Shown: positions 43,330 through 51,943, numbered from the stretch's first letter. The stretch is DNA of 62,063 nt from CAADGU01 sp964581605 (GCA_964581605.1 CAZOPF010000024.1:1-62063), one strand, 5' to 3'. Made by a program: numbers and translations. Notes: generated by a model not told the origin, from the letters alone.

Positions 43330-43381
43330 GAATTACTCAATTACCAACTCTCTGCGCCTCCGCGCCTCTGCGTTAAAAATT
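43330..43381. repeat. CTCTGCGCCTCCGCGCCTCTGCG-type repeat before ileS
   Basis: GGAATTACTCAATTACC (AATTACCC family), then CTCTGCGCCTCCGCGCCTCT GCG made of ~8-nt units. Two octamers (43298, 43317) lie just upstream. Confidence 0.65.
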
Positions 43382-43396
43382 TAGGAGAACTAAGTT

Positions 43397-46300
43397 ATGC
43401 CTTTCAAAGATGTTTCCAATAAAGTAGATTTTGTCGAGCTAGAGCAGGAAATCCTGCAATTCTGGCACGATAGCGACGCCTTCAACGAACTGCGCCGCCT
43501 GCGCGCCCAAACCGAAGCCGAATACGGCATCTTCAGCTTCATAGACGGCCCCATCACCGCCAACAACCCCATGGGCGTCCACCACGCCTGGGGCCGCACC
43601 TACAAAGACCTCTACCAGCGCTACCAGGCCATGCTGGGCAAAAACCAGCGTTGGCAAAACGGTTTTGACTGCCAGGGTCTTTGGGTAGAAGTCAACGTGG
43701 AAAAACGGCTCGGCTTCAATAGCAAGCGCGAGATCGAAAAGTACGGCCTGGATCGTTTCACGGCCGAATGTAAACGCCAGGTACTCCATTTTGCCGCCAT
43801 CCAGACCGAACAAACCAAACGGCTGGGCAACTGGATGGACTGGAACGACCCCGACGAACTGCGCCACCTGCGCGACCTGCTGGAAGATGACCCCACCCAA
43901 ACCATCACCGTCACCGGGCCACATGGCCCCGTCACCGGCACCGTTGAGCAAATCGTGGGGCAGTTGGGCATGCCCCAACTGGGCGGCTCCTACTTCACCT
44001 TCAGCGACGAGAACAATTATCAAATCTGGGCCTTCCTGCGGAAGTGCTTCGACAAGGGCTGGATGTACAAAGGGCGGGATGTGATGCCCTGGTGTGCCCG
44101 CTGCGGCACCGGCATCAGCCAACACGAAATCGTCACCGAAGGGTACCAGGAAGTGACCCACGACTCCGTCTTTGTCCGCTTCCCGCTCACCCCTTCACCT
44201 GCTCACCTGCTCACCTCTTCACAAGAGGCCCTGCTCGTCTGGACGACCACCCCCTGGACGCTGACCAGCAACGTGGCCGCGGCCGTTGGCCCGGAACTGG
44301 ACTATGTGCAGGTGCAGCACGAAGATGGCTGGACCTATTATCTGGCGGAAGCGGCCGTGAAGAACACCCTCATCGGCCACTACGAAGTGGTGGGCAAATT
44401 GAAAGGCGCGGAGATGCTCGGCTGGACGTACACCGGCCCCTTTGACGAACTGCCCGCTGCCCAAAAAGCGTTTGCTGAGGCCGATTACACCCATCGCGTC
44501 ATCGCCTGGAAAGAGGTCGGCGCGGAAGAAGGCACCGGCATCGTCCACATCGCCCCTGGCTGTGGCGCGGAGGACTTCCAGTTGAGCAAAGAAAATAACC
44601 TGCCCGTCATCGCCCCCATAGACGAGAACGGCATCTATATCGGTGAGTTTGATTGGCTCACCGGCCAATCGGCCCATGATGTGGCCGAAGCTATCTTTGA
44701 AAATTTGCGCGAAAAGGGCGTTTACTACCGCAAGCAGCGGTACGCCCATCGCTACCCGCACTGCTGGCGTTGTGGCAGCGAACTGGTCTACCGGCTGGTG
44801 GATGAATGGTTCATCAGCATGGGCGAACTGTATGACAAACCACGCGAAGAAGTGACGCCGGAGGAGAAAGCGGCCAGTTTCCGTTACCAGATCATGGACG
44901 CGGTGGGCCAGGCCAACTGGTACCCGGCCTTTGGTTATGACCGGGAGATGGATTGGCTGCGCAATATGCACGACTGGATGATCAGCAAAAAGCGGTATTA
45001 CGGCCTGGCGCTGCCCATCTTTGAATGTGGTGAGTGCGGCCATTTTCATGTGGTGGGCAGCAAAGAGGAATTGGAAGAACGCGCCGTGGCCGGTTGGGAA
45101 CAGTTTGAAGGGCATACCCCGCATCGGCCGTACATAGATGCCGTCAAAATCGCCTGTCCATCCTGTGGCAGCCCGGTGGAGCGCATCAAAGATGTGGGTA
45201 ATCCCTGGTTGGACGCGGGCATCGTGGGCATCAGCACCCTGCATTACAGCGAAGACCGGGAATACTGGCAGAAATGGTATCCGGCGGACTGGATCAGCGA
45301 GAGTTTCCCCGGCCAGTTCCGCAACTGGTTTTACAGCCTGCTGGCGCAAAGTGTGCTGATGGCCGATGGCGTTGGCCCGTTTAAGAATTTGTTTGGGTAT
45401 AGCACCTTATTGGCGGAAGACGGCCGTGCCATGCACAAATCCTGGGGCAACATGATCGAATTCAACGAAGCGGCTGACAAAATGGGCGCGGACACCATGC
45501 GCTGGCTCTACGCCAGTTGCAAACCGGAACAAAACCTGCGCTTCGGCTATCACGTCGGCGACGAAACCCGCCGCCGCTTCCTCATCCCGCTGTGGAATGT
45601 GTATGCGTTTTTGGTGTCGTATGCGAATTTGGATAAGTGGCAGCCGGGTAGTGAGCAGTTAGCAGTAAGCAGTAAACAGTCGCCGGTGGCGGCGAATGCG
45701 CAGATGGATAAGTGGATTGTGGAGCGGCTGAATGAGACGGCGTTGGCCGCGCGGGCGGCGTTGGATGGGTATGACGCGGAAAAGGCAACGCAGCTGTTGG
45801 AGGCGTATCTGGATGACCTGAGCAACTGGTATGTGCGCCGCTCGCGCCGCCGCTTCTGGAAAAGCGAAGCGGACGCCGATAAAAACGCGGCTTATGCCAC
45901 GCTCTACCACGTGCTGGTGGAGTTCATCAAGCTGTGCGCCCCGTTTGTGCCCTTTGTCACCGAGGCGATGTACCAAAACCTGGTGCGCGGTGTTAACCCG
46001 GAAGCGCCGTTGAGTGTGCATCACACGTTTTATCCGGGCGGCGATGTGGCCGAGCTAGACCAACGGCTGCTGGCAAAAATGCGGCTGGCGATCACGGCCG
46101 CCAGCCTGGGGCGGGCGGCGCGGGCCTCGGAAGACCTGAAACTGCGCCAGCCTCTCAGCAAGGCGCGGGTGAATGTGGCTTCGGCGCAGGAGCAGGCCGA
46201 CCTGCTGGAACTGGCGGACGTGTTGGCGGAGGAGATCAACGTCAAAGAAATTGAGGTGGTTTCTGAGGTGGGCGAGTTGGTGAATTACAAAGTGCTGCCC

Positions 46301-46816
46301 AATAACCGGACGTTGGGGCCAAAGTTTGGCCCGCTCTTCCCGCAGGTGCGTAAGGCGTTGGAGGCGCTTGATCCGGCGGCCGTTGCTCGCACCTTGCAAT
46401 CGGGGCAAACGCTCCAGGTGGAAGCGGGTGGACAGCAAGTGGAACTGACGGCCGAGGATGTGGTGGTGCAGACGGAATCGCGGGGCGGCACGGCCGTAGC
46501 CAGCGATAAAGGCGTCACCGTCGCCGTAGACACCACCATCACCCCGGAACTGCTGCAAGAAGGGTACGCCCGCGACATCATCCGCCAGGTGAACGAGATG
46601 CGCAAAAAGGCGGGGCTGGAAATCTCCGACCGCATCGAACTGGCGTATGGGGCCACCGGTGATGTGGCCGCCACCTTCGCCCACTTTGCCGACCTGATCG
46701 CCCAGGAGACGCTGGCGGTGGCGCTGGTAGCCGGGCGGTTAGAGGAGACGTTGTTTGACACGGCCGTGACTGTCGGCGAACAGGAGGTGTGGCTGGCCCT
46801 GCGCAAAACAGGATAG
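43397..46816 (+). CDS. ileS: Isoleucyl-tRNA synthetase
   Basis: An 1139-residue class I synthetase that charges tRNA-Ile. The HIGH-type motif appears as GVHHAWGR near residue 62, the KMSKS-type motif as MHKSWGNM near residue 678, and zinc-type pairs CARCGTG, CWRCGSE and CGECG lie in the editing and anticodon parts. Overall layout fits the long (eukaryote-like) IleRS. Two low-complexity inserts are repeat-derived: SPAHLLTSS in the editing domain (44186-44222) and GSEQLAVSSKQSPVA between catalytic and anticodon domains (45648-45683). The ATG follows TTAGGAGAAC. Its 3' end (octamer 46760) is copied at 47903-47964. Confidence 0.95.
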   Translation: MPFKDVSNKVDFVELEQEILQFWHDSDAFNELRRLRAQTEAEYGIFSFIDGPITANNPMGVHHAWGRTYKDLYQRYQAMLGKNQRWQNGFDCQGLWVEVNVEKRLGFNSKREIEKYGLDRFTAECKRQVLHFAAIQTEQTKRLGNWMDWNDPDELRHLRDLLEDDPTQTITVTGPHGPVTGTVEQIVGQLGMPQLGGSYFTFSDENNYQIWAFLRKCFDKGWMYKGRDVMPWCARCGTGISQHEIVTEGYQEVTHDSVFVRFPLTPSPAHLLTSSQEALLVWTTTPWTLTSNVAAAVGPELDYVQVQHEDGWTYYLAEAAVKNTLIGHYEVVGKLKGAEMLGWTYTGPFDELPAAQKAFAEADYTHRVIAWKEVGAEEGTGIVHIAPGCGAEDFQLSKENNLPVIAPIDENGIYIGEFDWLTGQSAHDVAEAIFENLREKGVYYRKQRYAHRYPHCWRCGSELVYRLVDEWFISMGELYDKPREEVTPEEKAASFRYQIMDAVGQANWYPAFGYDREMDWLRNMHDWMISKKRYYGLALPIFECGECGHFHVVGSKEELEERAVAGWEQFEGHTPHRPYIDAVKIACPSCGSPVERIKDVGNPWLDAGIVGISTLHYSEDREYWQKWYPADWISESFPGQFRNWFYSLLAQSVLMADGVGPFKNLFGYSTLLAEDGRAMHKSWGNMIEFNEAADKMGADTMRWLYASCKPEQNLRFGYHVGDETRRRFLIPLWNVYAFLVSYANLDKWQPGSEQLAVSSKQSPVAANAQMDKWIVERLNETALAARAALDGYDAEKATQLLEAYLDDLSNWYVRRSRRRFWKSEADADKNAAYATLYHVLVEFIKLCAPFVPFVTEAMYQNLVRGVNPEAPLSVHHTFYPGGDVAELDQRLLAKMRLAITAASLGRAARASEDLKLRQPLSKARVNVASAQEQADLLELADVLAEEINVKEIEVVSEVGELVNYKVLPNNRTLGPKFGPLFPQVRKALEALDPAAVARTLQSGQTLQVEAGGQQVELTAEDVVVQTESRGGTAVASDKGVTVAVDTTITPELLQEGYARDIIRQVNEMRKKAGLEISDRIELAYGATGDVAATFAHFADLIAQETLAVALVAGRLEETLFDTAVTVGEQEVWLALRKTG
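44186..44222. repeat. TCACCTGC array inside ileS
   Basis: CCCTTCACCTGCTCACCTGC and a further TCACCTCTTCAC encode SPAHLLTSS. Similar TCACCTTG units lie at 58355-58390. Confidence 0.7.
45648..45683. repeat. GTGAGCA array inside ileS
   Basis: GGTAGTGAGCAGTTAGCAGT followed by AAGCAGTAAACAGT encodes SEQLAVSSKQS. Same family as 52854 and 54131. Confidence 0.8.
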
Positions 46817-46856
46817 AGGTTTAGTTGATGATGGGCCGTTCGCTTGCCTTGATTGG

Positions 46857-47294
46857 CTACAAAGTTACGAGAATGACACGGTTTGCATTCATTTGCCATG
46901 CTTGCAGAAAAGCTACGGCCGGGGCCTGCTGCTCCCCTCGTGCCGGGTCAAGAAACTGAACAATGTCATTTTCTATCCCAGTCAGCACAACCGCGTGCAT
47001 ACACCAGCGGGCAATGAGAGGATAAGTGTTGATGAGGGTTATCGGATAAAGCCCAGCCAACAGCCAGCTTTGCAAATCATTGGGCTGACAGTGGCGGAAA
47101 TGGTTAGCATTGAGTCCATGATGCCGGGCGCAGGCGACAATGCCATCGGCATGAGTGCCAATTGGCGAGGTCTGGCAGCATTCATACAAATCAGACTCTT
47201 TGGCAACTGTAATGCCCAAATGGGCCATCACCATACGCAGGCAGGCAACTGTACAGGAATATTCGGTTTCTTGAAAGAAAAACGGAGGTGGCAC
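46857..47294 (-). CDS. C39-type cysteine peptidase
   Basis: A 145-residue stand-alone C39-like peptidase domain. The catalytic Cys is in QETEYSCTVACLRMV near residue 13, the His in WCMHAVVLTGI near residue 98, and Asp in FLDPARG near 115. In bacteriocin exporters this domain cuts leader peptides after Gly-Gly. Here it has no transporter attached. The start is GTG at 47294. It is five bases after the small gene at 47300-47635 on the same strand, so they form a two-gene unit. No leader-like peptide was recognised nearby. It lies in a block between ileS and an extra ileS 3' end. Confidence 0.8.
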   Translation of the reverse strand: MPPPFFFQETEYSCTVACLRMVMAHLGITVAKESDLYECCQTSPIGTHADGIVACARHHGLNANHFRHCQPNDLQSWLLAGLYPITLINTYPLIARWCMHAVVLTGIENDIVQFLDPARGEQQAPAVAFLQAWQMNANRVILVTL

Positions 47295-47299
47295 GATGG

Positions 47300-47635
47300 T
47301 TAATTTTTCGGCAAAGCCGAAAAGTTAGCCACAATTTGCCCACTATTTGCGGTATGGAATTGGGCGGCATTTGCCTTCATTTCGTCCACTGATGTCCAGG
47401 AGATGATCGCGCCGCTGTTTTCATCTACGGCAATAGAGCCAATGGTGGCAGGCTGCTCAAAACCAGGATACGCAATCCAGACTGGCACCACCCAAATACG
47501 CCCCAACGGTGACTGCATCTGCCAGGGCACCCCCACCCCCATCAGGTCAGTTAAATAATCAGCCACAAACTTTTGGGCAATACCCACAGCCTCTTGACCA
47601 GATACTTTGCCTTTTTTTGCCTGCTTTACAGCCAT
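47300..47635 (-). CDS. Hypothetical partner of the C39 peptidase
   Basis: About 111 residues from the ATG at 47635 (MAVKQAKKGKVSG); a GTG at 47644 is also possible. The middle reads WVVPVWIAYPGFEQPATIGS and SIAVDENSGAIISWTSVDEM, resembling a PepSY-like fold (a strand-helix domain often found as protease inhibitor). That assignment is tentative. Since it is next to and ahead of a C39 peptidase gene, it could inhibit or be a substrate of it. No signal peptide or Gly-Gly motif. Confidence 0.55.
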   Translation of the reverse strand: MAVKQAKKGKVSGQEAVGIAQKFVADYLTDLMGVGVPWQMQSPLGRIWVVPVWIAYPGFEQPATIGSIAVDENSGAIISWTSVDEMKANAAQFHTANSGQIVANFSALPKN

Positions 47636-47717
47636 TGGTTTCACCTGTGCCCACTCTAAAATGTTGCTCGATTATATCACAAACTATACTCACCGAGGTC
47701 ATAAAGTTACATGTCAT

Positions 47718-47801
47718 TGGGTGGCAAGTTGCATGTGGCAAGTTACTCTGGCAAAAGAAACCTGCAACCTGCAACCTGCAACTTGCAACCTGCAACCAAA
47801 G
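47718..47801. repeat. CAACCTG array with inverted arm
   Basis: GGCAAGTTGCATGTGGCAAG on the left faces tandem CAACCTG units (CAACCTGCAACCTGCAACTTG) on the right. Same 7-nt design as the GTGAGCA arrays, different sequence. Confidence 0.8.
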
Positions 47802-47902
47802 GACAAAATGCCAGTTTATGGCCTTTGGCAGTATAACAACGATTTGTTGTAGCGAAGGACTAGCCACCCAACTATCTCCTGGTACGGGAAATGGGGTGAG
47901 GA

Positions 47903-47964
47903 GACAATTACGGCCGTGACCGTCGGCGCACAAGAAGTGTGGCTGGCGCTGTGCAAAGCAGGAT
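47903..47964 (+). pseudogene. Extra copy of ileS 3' end
   Basis: From ACGGCCGT at 47910 this reads TAVTVGAQEVWLALCKAG and TAA, versus TAVTVGEQEVWLALRKTG and TAG at the real ileS end. There are 8 mismatches in 57 bases; four of the codon changes are silent. Similarity begins at the octamer, apart from a GAGAC a few bases earlier. No start codon. The C39 pair lies between it and ileS. Confidence 0.88.
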
Positions 47965-47965
47965 A

Positions 47966-48012
47966 AAAGGAACGGGGGGTATTAGCCTTCGCCAATATTC
48001 CCCGTTCCTTCA
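47966..48012. terminator. Terminator after the ileS 3' copy
   Basis: AAGGAACGGGG and CCCCGTTCCTT with extra GTATT/AATAT pairing form a long stem around a ~10-base loop. It may be the original ileS terminator. Confidence 0.7.
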
Positions 48013-48024
48013 AAAACCGACGCT

Positions 48025-48213
48025 TTATAATTGTTCCATGAACTCTTCTGGCGCTAGGGGAAATTCTTCAAGATAAAGTTCTGTTGCCTCTTTTAAGTTT
48101 TCAATCGCTTCCTCAATCGTATAACCCTGGCTTGCAGCCCCCACCTCTGGACACTCTGCCACATATAAGTCATCTTCTTTGTGAATCACGGCCGTTAGAA
48201 TGACATGACTCAT
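48025..48213 (-). CDS. HicB-like protein
   Basis: A 62-residue HicB-like antitoxin N-domain: HKEDDLYVAECPEVGAASQG then TIEEAIENLKEATELYLEE. In usual modules a HicA RNase partner lies beside it; here the neighbour is an HNH gene, with no HicA seen. Its ATG overlaps the stop of the HNH gene (TAATG), so the two are coupled. An octamer (48188) encodes TAV near its N-terminus, giving LTAVIHK. Stand-alone HicB-like proteins of this type are common in cyanobacteria. Confidence 0.8.
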   Translation of the reverse strand: MSHVILTAVIHKEDDLYVAECPEVGAASQGYTIEEAIENLKEATELYLEEFPLAPEEFMEQL

Positions 48214-48746
48214 TAGGCTGATTCCGTTATTTCATCCGATTCCAATGCTGCGGCAATGGCGCTTCGATTGCCCTGCTTCCAAGCATTGATCAACATCAAT
48301 CCTTTTGGGGTAAGACCGACCTCATATAAAATTAAAGGGCCATTCTGTATAAGCAGGCGGAATGTGGCTAAATCTGCCGCGATGAGCCTTGCGAAATTCA
48401 AGACACCATCACCAGATATTGCTAATTCTTTGGGTCTGAGCTTGCTAAGAAACAGCAAATTGTCAACAGCTTCCAAATCAAACGCGTGATTCAATGAAAC
48501 AAGAATGCTTTTCCAGCTGTAAATAGACTCGCGTGAAATAACCCCCCGATGAAAAAGAGCGTGGCATGTCGGACAGAGAGCGATAAGATTGGCTACTTCG
48601 TTACCGCCACCTTCTGAAACCTCCAAAATATGGTGCAAATCTATTGCCAGAATGTTGCGACAGGTTGGTACTGCACAGCGATAACCTGCTTCAGTTAACA
48701 CAGAAGTTATGGTGTCAGATGGTATCTTCCTTCGTTTCTGTGCCAT
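48213..48746 (-). CDS. HNH endonuclease
   Basis: About 177 residues from the ATG at 48746 (MAQKRRKIPSDTI). The HNH core is RCAVPTCRNILAIDLHHILE (first zinc pair and His) near residue 24 and NLIALCPTCHALFHRGVI (Asn, second Cys pair and final His) near residue 53. The C-terminal ~100 residues are helical with unknown role. It starts 10 bases after the nadE stop on the same strand and overlaps the HicB-like gene, so this pair was probably added behind nadE. Confidence 0.85.
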   Translation of the reverse strand: MAQKRRKIPSDTITSVLTEAGYRCAVPTCRNILAIDLHHILEVSEGGGNEVANLIALCPTCHALFHRGVISRESIYSWKSILVSLNHAFDLEAVDNLLFLSKLRPKELAISGDGVLNFARLIAADLATFRLLIQNGPLILYEVGLTPKGLMLINAWKQGNRSAIAAALESDEITESA

Positions 48747-48756
48747 GATCAGTTCT

Positions 48757-50844
48757 CTAATCTTCCCGCTGCTCCCACTCGGCCACCAACTGCTCCATGC
48801 GGCGGAACTGCCAGGACCAGCGGGCATTGTAGAGGAACTGGCGCAGGTCAAAACGGTTGTCGTCCGGGGAGTAGGATTCGGCGTGGTAGGCGGGCGTCAG
48901 CACGGTCGCTTTGTGCCGATTGATGGCGTAGTAAGTGAAGAAGCGTTTCACCTTTTCCGCCACTTCACGCGGTGGCAAATGGTGCCATTCGGCCGTCAGT
49001 TTTTCAAACATGCTCAGCGGCCCACACCGTTCAATTTTGCGCAATCGCCCAAAACGACTCAACTCCTCATACGTCATGCCCATGTCTACCTCGTCTAGTT
49101 GGGCATAGTTCTTGGTAGTCGGTTCCAGTTCGGCCGTTGGCGCAGCGTTGACCACATCCAGCAAGGCCGTGTATCCTTTGTTGGCGGCCGCCCAACGCAG
49201 GAATCTCCCTAAATCCACCTTGCTGATGCCGCCGATGGGGTTAATGTCTGCACTGCTGCAATCATACTTGGTCAGGTAGCCGCGTAATGCCTCATCTACG
49301 TTACCCGTGCCTAGAACGAGCAGGGAACCGCGACGGCCGTACACCCAGGGCAACAACTGCGCCAACATATACGCCAGCACCATACGCAGCCGCGCTTGAA
49401 TGTTTTGCAGCGCCAGGTTTTCCGCGTCCGAGCCGCCGTGAACTTTGAATTGGGGCGTCTTTTTGGTGAGGGTGGTAAAGAGTTTGGTAATGGCGGCTAC
49501 GGCCGTGTCCATATTCAAATCCAAATGCCGCGCCCCCATTTGCCCGGCCAGCGCCTTTGCTCGTTTGCGTGTCTCTTTGGAGCTATTCTTCGTGCCCATG
49601 TAAGCTGTAAAAAGCAGACGGTTTGCCAATTCAGCGGCATCGGTGGGAATGTAGGTTTCATCGCCCACCAGCCGCCGCACATCGGCAATGACGAGTTCAT
49701 TGCCCGCCTGCGCTTCGGCCGTGACCATCTGGCACATAATCCCTACCTGGGTGGCGACGGCCGCGCTGTCTGCCCCGCCAGAGAGGGGAATGAAAAAGCC
49801 GGCCATGCCCGACCGCCGCAAATAATCCCACAGCCAGCAGGCCGGGCCATAGGCGATCTCTTCCTCTGGCTTGTGGTAGCGGATTTCAATCGGACGTGCT
49901 GGTGGGTGGTCTGGCGTGGGGGTGGTCAGGTCAAAATCTACCACAATGCGGGGCACGGCCGTAGCCATGCTGGCCTGCACCTGGCGGCTGCCAATGCTGC
50001 CCCGGTAGGAGCGCACATCTTCCAGGTCAACGGTTGCCGTCACCACTTCCACATCTCGCGGCGAAAATTGCGATCCCTGCGCCACCACCTGCCCGTTCAC
50101 GGCAATCAGGGCGCAGCCATCAAAATAGAGCCGCCCGCCGTCACACCCCTGCTGATTGGCGTAAAGGTAAATGCCGCCCCCTTTGGCGGTGGCGTTTTTG
50201 ATCAGGTCAATGCGGCGGTGCAATTTGCGCAGTTCGTGGTGAGAGCCGGAGCCGTTCGCCAAAATTTCTACGCCATCCAGCCCCAGATAGGTGTGCGGGC
50301 TGGCCACGGCAAACAGTTCCTCGCACGTCTCCGAGGCCAGCACGGTGTCGCGGGTGGCGATGGCGGCGTCGCCAAAGGGCACGCTCTCCTGCCCGGTAAT
50401 CTCCCGGATCAGGCGCGGCAGGGCGTGGTCTTCGACGGTGCGCGGGTGCTGCCAGGCGGCAAACCAGCGCGGCTCGCGGTAGTTGCCGTCGTCGGCCAGG
50501 ATGAGTTTGGGGCGGATGAGGAGGATGCGGCGGTTGAGGGCCAGGACACGGCCGTTGTACCGCACCCCCTGGTGCATCACCGGCATGCCAATATCACATA
50601 AAATGCCGTCGGTCAGGTCGCCAGACAGGATTTCGGCCAGCACTTCCCAGGAGTGGCGCAGAGTGTCTCCTTCCAGGAAGGCATCTTCGCAGCCATAGCC
50701 GGAGATTTCCAGTTCCGGCCCCAGGCGATACTTTGCGCCCGCGGCTTTGGCAAGCTGGATGGATTCGGCAATGCGCTGCCAGTTGCCATCAAAATCCAGC
50801 GCCCATTGGTTCAGGTTGCAGGTGGCGAGGGTGGTGAGGTTCAT
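48757..50844 (-). CDS. nadE: Glutamine-dependent NAD+ synthetase
   Basis: A 695-residue two-domain enzyme that makes NAD+ from nicotinate adenine dinucleotide. The N-terminal nitrilase-type glutaminase has GPELEISGYGCED (Glu) near residue 43, the Lys in IRPKLILADDGNYR near 115, and the Cys in SETCEELFAVASP near 175. The C-terminal synthetase has PLSGGADSAAVATQ (ATP P-loop) near residue 358 and LGTGNVDEALRGYLTKYDCS near 510. The ATG is at 50844. Octamers 49333, 49499, 49955, 50548. Confidence 0.95.
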   Translation of the reverse strand: MNLTTLATCNLNQWALDFDGNWQRIAESIQLAKAAGAKYRLGPELEISGYGCEDAFLEGDTLRHSWEVLAEILSGDLTDGILCDIGMPVMHQGVRYNGRVLALNRRILLIRPKLILADDGNYREPRWFAAWQHPRTVEDHALPRLIREITGQESVPFGDAAIATRDTVLASETCEELFAVASPHTYLGLDGVEILANGSGSHHELRKLHRRIDLIKNATAKGGGIYLYANQQGCDGGRLYFDGCALIAVNGQVVAQGSQFSPRDVEVVTATVDLEDVRSYRGSIGSRQVQASMATAVPRIVVDFDLTTPTPDHPPARPIEIRYHKPEEEIAYGPACWLWDYLRRSGMAGFFIPLSGGADSAAVATQVGIMCQMVTAEAQAGNELVIADVRRLVGDETYIPTDAAELANRLLFTAYMGTKNSSKETRKRAKALAGQMGARHLDLNMDTAVAAITKLFTTLTKKTPQFKVHGGSDAENLALQNIQARLRMVLAYMLAQLLPWVYGRRGSLLVLGTGNVDEALRGYLTKYDCSSADINPIGGISKVDLGRFLRWAAANKGYTALLDVVNAAPTAELEPTTKNYAQLDEVDMGMTYEELSRFGRLRKIERCGPLSMFEKLTAEWHHLPPREVAEKVKRFFTYYAINRHKATVLTPAYHAESYSPDDNRFDLRQFLYNARWSWQFRRMEQLVAEWEQRED

Positions 50845-50847
50845 AGG

Positions 50848-50890
50848 GGAGATTGGAGATTAGGAGATTGGCGGCCAATCAATCTCCCAA
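50848..50890. repeat. GGAGATTA array with inverted arms
   Basis: GGGAGATTGGAGATTAGGAG and ATTGG face CCAATCAATCTCCCAATC. Between nadE and the dipeptidase gene. Confidence 0.7.
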
Positions 50891-50899
50891 TCTAAATTC

Positions 50900-51943
50900 T
50901 TATTTCCAGGTCGCTTTCAGCACACGCACCCAGTTTTGATGGGTGAGCTTTTTCAGTTCGGCGTCGTTGAAGCCGTGTTGGCGCAGAGCGGTGAGCAGGC
51001 GGGGCAAGCCGGTGGCGTCGCCCAGGTCGGCGGGCATCGTCGCGCCGTCGAAGTCGCTGCCGAAACCGACGTGGTCAATGCCCATGCGCTCCACCAGGTA
51101 GACCATGTGGCGCACGATTTCCATGTAGGAGACTTTTTGCGGATTGCGACGGCCGTCGGCATCCAAAAAGCCCACATTAAAATTCACCCCCACCATGCCG
51201 CCGCTCTCCTTGATGGCATCGAGTTGTTTATCCGTCAGGTTGCGCGGCGAGGGGCAGAGGGCGTGGGCGTTGGAATGGGTGGCGACCAGCGGCGCGGTCG
51301 TCAGCGCGGCCACGTCCCAAAACCCTTTTTCGTTCAGATGAGACAGGTCAATCATCACCCCCAGGTTGTTGCACTCACGCACCAGCGCCTTGCCCGCGTC
51401 CGTCAGGCCAGGGCCAATGTCCGGCGAATTGGGGAAGGCAAAGGGTACGCCGGTGCCGTACTTCGTGGGGCGGCTCCACACCGGCCCCAACGAGCGCAGC
51501 CCGGCGGCATAAAAGATGTGCAGCGAGTCAAAGTTGGTATCTATCGCTTCGGCCCCTTCAAAGTGCAGGATGGCGGCCATGACGCCGTTTTTCAGGCAGG
51601 CGGCCAACTGTCTGGCCGTGCGCACGATTTGCAGTTTGCCTTCGGATTCCTGTTCCAGATGGAAGAGGATGGCGGCCATGGCGGTGGCTTCGCGCAGGGC
51701 GTATTTGTGTTTGAGCGGTGGCGGTAGTTTGGCCGGGTTGAACTTTTTCTTCTTTTCGCCCGGTTTGCGCTCGTTGGGGATGAAGATGGCAAAAAAGCCG
51801 CCGCCCAACCCGCCTTCCTGAGCGCGGGGATAATCTATGTGGCCGGTGTCGTTGCGCTCCCAAAAGGTACGGCCGTCTATCGCCTTCTCATACAAATCCA
51901 ACAACGTATCATTGTGTCCGTCAAAAATAGGAAAGTCTGTCAT
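50900..51943 (-). CDS. Membrane dipeptidase (M19 family)
   Basis: About 347 residues from the ATG at 51943 after AAAGG. An M19 zinc dipeptidase that cleaves dipeptides, including D-amino-acid ones. Ligands seen: FDGHNDTLLD near residue 5 (H-x-D), EGAEAI near 130 (Glu), TTAPLVATHSNAHALCPSPR (His) near 215 and DHVGFGSDFDGA (Asp/His) near 290. There is no signal peptide, so it is likely cytoplasmic. Octamers lie at 51149 and 51869. It is between repeat arrays on both sides. Confidence 0.88.
   Translation of the reverse strand: MTDFPIFDGHNDTLLDLYEKAIDGRTFWERNDTGHIDYPRAQEGGLGGGFFAIFIPNERKPGEKKKKFNPAKLPPPLKHKYALREATAMAAILFHLEQESEGKLQIVRTARQLAACLKNGVMAAILHFEGAEAIDTNFDSLHIFYAAGLRSLGPVWSRPTKYGTGVPFAFPNSPDIGPGLTDAGKALVRECNNLGVMIDLSHLNEKGFWDVAALTTAPLVATHSNAHALCPSPRNLTDKQLDAIKESGGMVGVNFNVGFLDADGRRNPQKVSYMEIVRHMVYLVERMGIDHVGFGSDFDGATMPADLGDATGLPRLLTALRQHGFNDAELKKLTHQNWVRVLKATWK

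Noticed and set aside
43741..49800. Near matches such as GCGGCCGT, TCGGCCGT and ACGGCCGA as additional octamers
   Set aside because: They occur often in this GC-rich sequence and were not counted, so the enrichment claim rests on exact ACGGCCGT only.
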